A program made the translations under genes and the position numbers. Positions 61,474-64,000 of a stretch of 64,000 nucleotides of DNA are shown here, one piece after another. Source of the stretch: Dipteris shenzhenensis. Its lineage: Eukaryota > Polypodiophyta > Polypodiopsida > Gleicheniales. The notes beneath the pieces were generated by a model. The model saw only the letters and a list, made by a program, of their open reading frames with translations. It ran no database searches and was not told the origin of the DNA. Position 1 is the first letter of the stretch. Every line of letters begins with the position of its first letter. Where the stretch lies: assembly GCA_047967505.1 (NCBI GenBank), contig CM106540.1, one strand, 5' to 3'.

Positions 61474-61775
61474 ATGCTAGCAAGGAATAAGAAGAAGAGA
61501 GTGAGCCAAAGTAGATCTGTCTTGATGGAGATGAGGAAGGCTCAGAAAGCCATTGGGTACGCATGGCACCATTCCAGAGGCTTGTGAGGGCAATATGCAT
61601 CAACTAACACATGGACTTTAGATGGCAAAGGACTACACTACTTGCTCTTTAAGAAGCTGCTAAAGAGTGGATTATAGAGTTTTTCCAAGACACAATGATA
61701 GTAGCAGCACATGCACACATGGTGACTATAATGAAAAAAGACATTCAAACACTTGTAAGGGTCAGGTATAGATAT
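61474..61775 (+). pseudogene. Histone H3-fold relic, centromeric-H3-like
   Basis: Frame 1 from ATG 61474 reads 'NKKKRVSQSRSVLMEMRKAQ', aligning with H3 'KKPHRYRPG.VALREIRKYQ'. After about 7 missing bases, frame 2 (61563 on) reads 'APFQRLVRAICIN', stop, 'HMDFRWQRTTLLAL', stop, 'EAAKEWIIEFFQDTM', 'AAHAHMVTIMKKDIQ'. Counting the two stops (61605-61607, 61650-61652) as residues, this aligns without gaps to H3 from PFQRLVR through alpha-2 and alpha-3. Phe of 'RFQ' is Trp here, as in plant CENH3, and the conserved Cys is Val. The N-terminal tail is not attached. One shift and two stops make it a pseudogene. The frame runs on past the normal H3 end for about 60 codons. Confidence 0.75.
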
Positions 61776-62140
61776 GACAAGATCCTTAATGCAGAGGATT
61801 GGAATGATCTTAAAATGAGAGATATCCTATTGATACCTCCAGCTAGGAAACCTAAAGAAGATGTGGTAAAGATAATAGAGCTCACTCACCAACATGAGAC
61901 TAGAGGCAAGGTTGCATATGAAGAGTCCCTCAGGGAGTGAGTTAAAGAAGCAGCGTGTCTTGGAATCCCAGACATTACTGAGGCGGGTGCAAATTCAGCA
62001 GAAGATCCTCCAACTTGGATCAAGGATAAGAATAAAGACTGTGAATGATGACTTGAGCTGGGATTTGACACAAAATTGCATAATGGCTTTAGTAGAGAAA
62101 GAAAACCATGACACTTGCACAATCATACTTGCAGCTCTAT
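61776..62140 (+). pseudogene. Open segment downstream of the H3 relic, ends at a splice-like donor
   Basis: In the H3 frame: 'ILNAEDWNDLKMRDILLIPP', 'KEDVVKIIELTHQHETR', 'EESLRE', stop, 'VKEAACLGIPDITEAG', 'DPPTWIKDKNKD', stop. From about 62040 another frame is open: 'VNDDLSWDLTQNCIMALVEK', 'NHDTCTIILAAL', ending at CTATA|GTAAGT (62140). This may be the first visible exon of the segments to the right. Function unknown. Confidence 0.35.
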
Positions 62141-62220
62141 AGTAAGTATATCTTTCAAGGTCAATTGTGTTTATGTCTTTGTAGCAGCCACTTTTTCATA
62201 GGCTAAGTGAAGTGGTTTTT

Positions 62221-62395
62221 TGTAGTTTTTTAAAGAGTCAGATCCACCAGAGCCTTCAACACACTGTATATATAGTCAATCCAGCTATCTCATTCAAGTT
62301 GAAGGATAACAAGACATCAACCAAAAGCATTTCCAAGTGGTTTAGTTTTTGCAATTTCGATGTGGTTGATATGCTTCTCCGCCCATATTGTTCAA
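62221..62395 (+). CDS. Exon-like segment, unidentified gene
   Basis: Lies between an acceptor-like 'tttttttgtag' and donor-like TCAAA|GTATGT. In the phase set by the previous segment it is open: 'FLKSQIHQSLQHTVYIVNPA', 'ISFKLKDNKTSTKSISKWF', 'CNFDVVDMLLRPYCS'. No family recognised. Confidence 0.4.
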
Positions 62396-62744
62396 AGTAT
62401 GTTCCCTGACCTTTTCCACTAATACCCTCTATTGATAAAATCCTGATATGTTCAAATTGTATTTACACCTTCTTGGTCTAATCCCCTCATATTTGTTATT
62501 TTTCTTGCAACAATCACTGGAGTTTGGTGCATATAGACATACAACAAAAGTTATGCTATACCTTCAACTCCTTAAAAGGCACCCACCAGGATTTAGAATT
62601 ATAAGTCAGTATTCCACACGATTTCCATATTTTCTCTTGAAAAGTCAGCCATATCGCTTTTACATGCAGAAGTATGGAATTTATATTTTGTTACCCAATT
62701 TAATTTAACAGTATGCATTCCCTTAACCTTCATTCCCATTGCAG

Positions 62745-62829
62745 CTGCTTCAAAAGAATAATGGATGCACTAGACCTCCATGATCCAAATTTAAAGATGT
62801 TAGATTTAAGTCAACCAATGCAATTGCAG
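62745..62829 (+). CDS. Exon-like segment of 85 bp, unidentified gene
   Basis: Acceptor 'cattcccattgcag', donor CAG|GTACAA. In phase with the preceding segment (two bases plus one) it reads CFKRIMDALDLHDPNLKM then LDLSQPMQLQ, and leaves in phase 0. The other frames contain stops. Confidence 0.45.
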
Positions 62830-63111
62830 GTACAATAATCATAGTCACTTATTTGTATCTCTCTCTTATTTTGGCACTCTTCATAGTCCAATATACATCT
62901 TAGCATTCTATTTTTTAAAAACAAACACCACAATAGGAGGATCCTTTCTCTTGTGGATGGAGGACTCTAATAAGTGCAAAATTTATGATTACATACTTTT
63001 TAGAGATACAGCCTGAATTTGAAAGCACTTTTATTGCATACTATTTAAGAAGTTCTAAATTCAATGCATTGGTACAAAAAAGATTGGAAAAACTATTTGT
63101 TTTTATAGCAG

Positions 63112-63402
63112 ATGAAAGAGGATAGTTTTGGCTCTGTATATGTAAATAGCTTTAGAGCAAAGACAAATTTGAAGATGTTAGAGGTCTCTTCCCCTTGTCT
63201 AGTACCAGACCAAACATTCCATATAAGAGAGGACTCAAAAGGCCTTGAAGATCCCTGGGTTGAACAAGAGCTTGAGGAGGCCAATAAAAATGTCTATGTC
63301 ACTAGCAATCTAGAAGATATTCTAGAAGGTGTTGGTGTTGATGAGCTACTCGAACAATTCTCAAAGAATGTGGAAGGAGAAGCCACAATTGATCCTTTCT
63401 AG
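63112..63402 (+). CDS. Exon-like segment, 96 residues, unidentified gene
   Basis: Acceptor 'gtttttatagcag' precedes ATG 63112. The frame reads 'KEDSFGSVYVNSFRAKTNLK', 'MLEVSSPCLVPDQTFHIRED', 'DPWVEQELEEANKNVYVTS', 'NLEDILEGVGVDELLEQFSK' to TAG (63400-63402). The same frame is open beyond the stop ('AELPKNPEPMHEEEGTSKEH'), and then a neighbouring frame is Gln/Glu rich ('EDVQQQDAQQQPPDQHVEEA', to about 63605). The final part is acidic. Could be a host gene exon or a retroelement-fused frame. Confidence 0.45.
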   Translation: MKEDSFGSVYVNSFRAKTNLKMLEVSSPCLVPDQTFHIREDSKGLEDPWVEQELEEANKNVYVTSNLEDILEGVGVDELLEQFSKNVEGEATIDPF

Positions 63403-63699
63403 GCAGAGCTACCAAAAAATCCCGAGCCCATGCATGAGGAGGAAGGGACATCAAAGGAACATGAGGAGGCAGTACCATTGCAACAGGCCACGATCTCAAG
63501 CCCATGGAGGATGTACAGCAGCAGGATGCACAACAACAGCCACCTGACCAACATGTGGAAGAAGCTAAAGAAAAATCTTCTCAGAAGGAGTCTCCACTGC
63601 ACAAAAGTTAAGAGAAAGATTCTGATCAACAATAGAAAAACACACGATATGTGCAATCATTTTGTATTAATACATCAAATGTCAACTTTATTTTTTTGA

Positions 63700-64000
63700 T
63701 TGCAAGTAATACCTGGAGTCAATAGCTTTAAATTATCTGAAAACCATTTTTGTAAAGAAAAAACTCCAGACGACATACTCAAGTACCTTCGGAATATGAA
63801 GCAAAAGCAACTCTTAGTTGAAGACTATGCTCAAATGTTTAGAAATCTGAATAGAAGACTGAATCCAATTAACAACCCATTGATGAGCAGTTGGGAGATT
63901 ATTTTTGTAAAGGACTAAAAAGGAGTTGCAGACAGCAGTAGCTAGCAGAGACCAGCTTGGAGGAGCAAATGGCTTCAACAACATGAAGGAAGCACTTGCA
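63700..64000 (+). pseudogene. Retrotransposon gag-like fragment at window edge
   Basis: 63700-63918 reads 'EKTPDDILKYLRNMKQKQLL', 'VEDYAQMFRNLNRRLNPINN' and then, after a one-base shift, 'KELQTAVASRDQLGGANGF' and 'NMKEALA' up to the end. The spacing 'V.DYA..F..L…..L..av' is that of the gag capsid region (retrotransposon gag family). Cut by the window, so its element cannot be classified. Confidence 0.55.

Noticed and set aside
61474-61775. Calling the H3-like sequence a working CENH3 gene
   Set aside because: Two in-frame stops and a frameshift lie inside the histone fold, and no start-to-core continuity is present.
1-64000. CRISPR array, bacterial operons, plasmid or phage genes
   Set aside because: Tandem repeats here lack regular unique spacers; all recognisable genes are plant nuclear or plant retroelement types with spliceosomal introns.
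1-64000. Endogenous pararetrovirus (caulimovirus-like) sequence
   Set aside because: Every RT seen is accompanied by copia or chromovirus integrase, LINE endonuclease or family-specific blocks; no movement protein or pararetroviral coat motif was found.

Overview
The window is repeat-dense nuclear DNA from a land plant. The evidence is Ty1/copia, chromodomain-bearing Ty3/gypsy and plant L1-type LINE remnants, a degraded PPR gene, (GA)n/(CT)n microsatellites and one spliced host gene of the plant nucleotide-sugar/triose-phosphate translocator family. The very long intron and the layers of decayed elements suggest a large-genome vascular plant; a fern or gymnosperm is my guess, not something the sequence proves. 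No bacterial operon logic applies, and most open frames are relics.

The only host gene with an apparently complete coding sequence is on the minus strand. Exon 1 is 34363-34896, exon 2 33891-33994, exon 3 33535-33763 and exon 4 14457-14600. The splices keep phase and give about 336 residues of a membrane transporter resembling the UDP-uronic-acid transporter (UUAT) group. Intron 3 is about 18.9 kb. It holds a LINE relic (about 15.3-17.1 kb), an 8.1-kb chromovirus with both LTRs (17547-25690), two lone LTRs with tRNA-Met primer sites (29.8-32.05 kb), minisatellites and unassigned short frames.

Left flank (1-14.4 kb): a 91-106-bp tandem satellite, a tRNA-like SINE head, a decayed minus-strand copia element (about 1.5-5.8 kb), a plus-strand copia gag relic (7.5-8.2 kb), a PPR pseudogene (8.4-8.96 kb), a 123-bp direct repeat, a LINE 3' coding fragment (11.1-11.5 kb) and microsatellite-linked duplications.

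Centre-right (35-53 kb): a 130-bp LINE 3' end bounded by an 18-bp target duplication; a structurally complete but mutated 5.56-kb copia element (37396-42955) with 731/732-bp LTRs and GATTG target duplications; a LINE ORF1 relic (43.6-44.9 kb); a 230-bp alternating purine-pyrimidine plus GA tract; and a long minus-strand LINE relic (47.5-52.8 kb) with ORF1, endonuclease, reverse transcriptase and C-terminal zinc motif.

Right edge (53-64 kb): fragments of a retropepsin-like domain, another LINE tail, opposed copia fragments, a duplicated block with a 112-bp minisatellite, a broken histone H3-fold sequence with a centromeric-H3-like Trp (61474-61775), and a series of phase-compatible exon-like segments (about 62.04-63.4 kb) ending in a gag-like frame cut by the window edge. 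This last stretch is the least explained part of the window.
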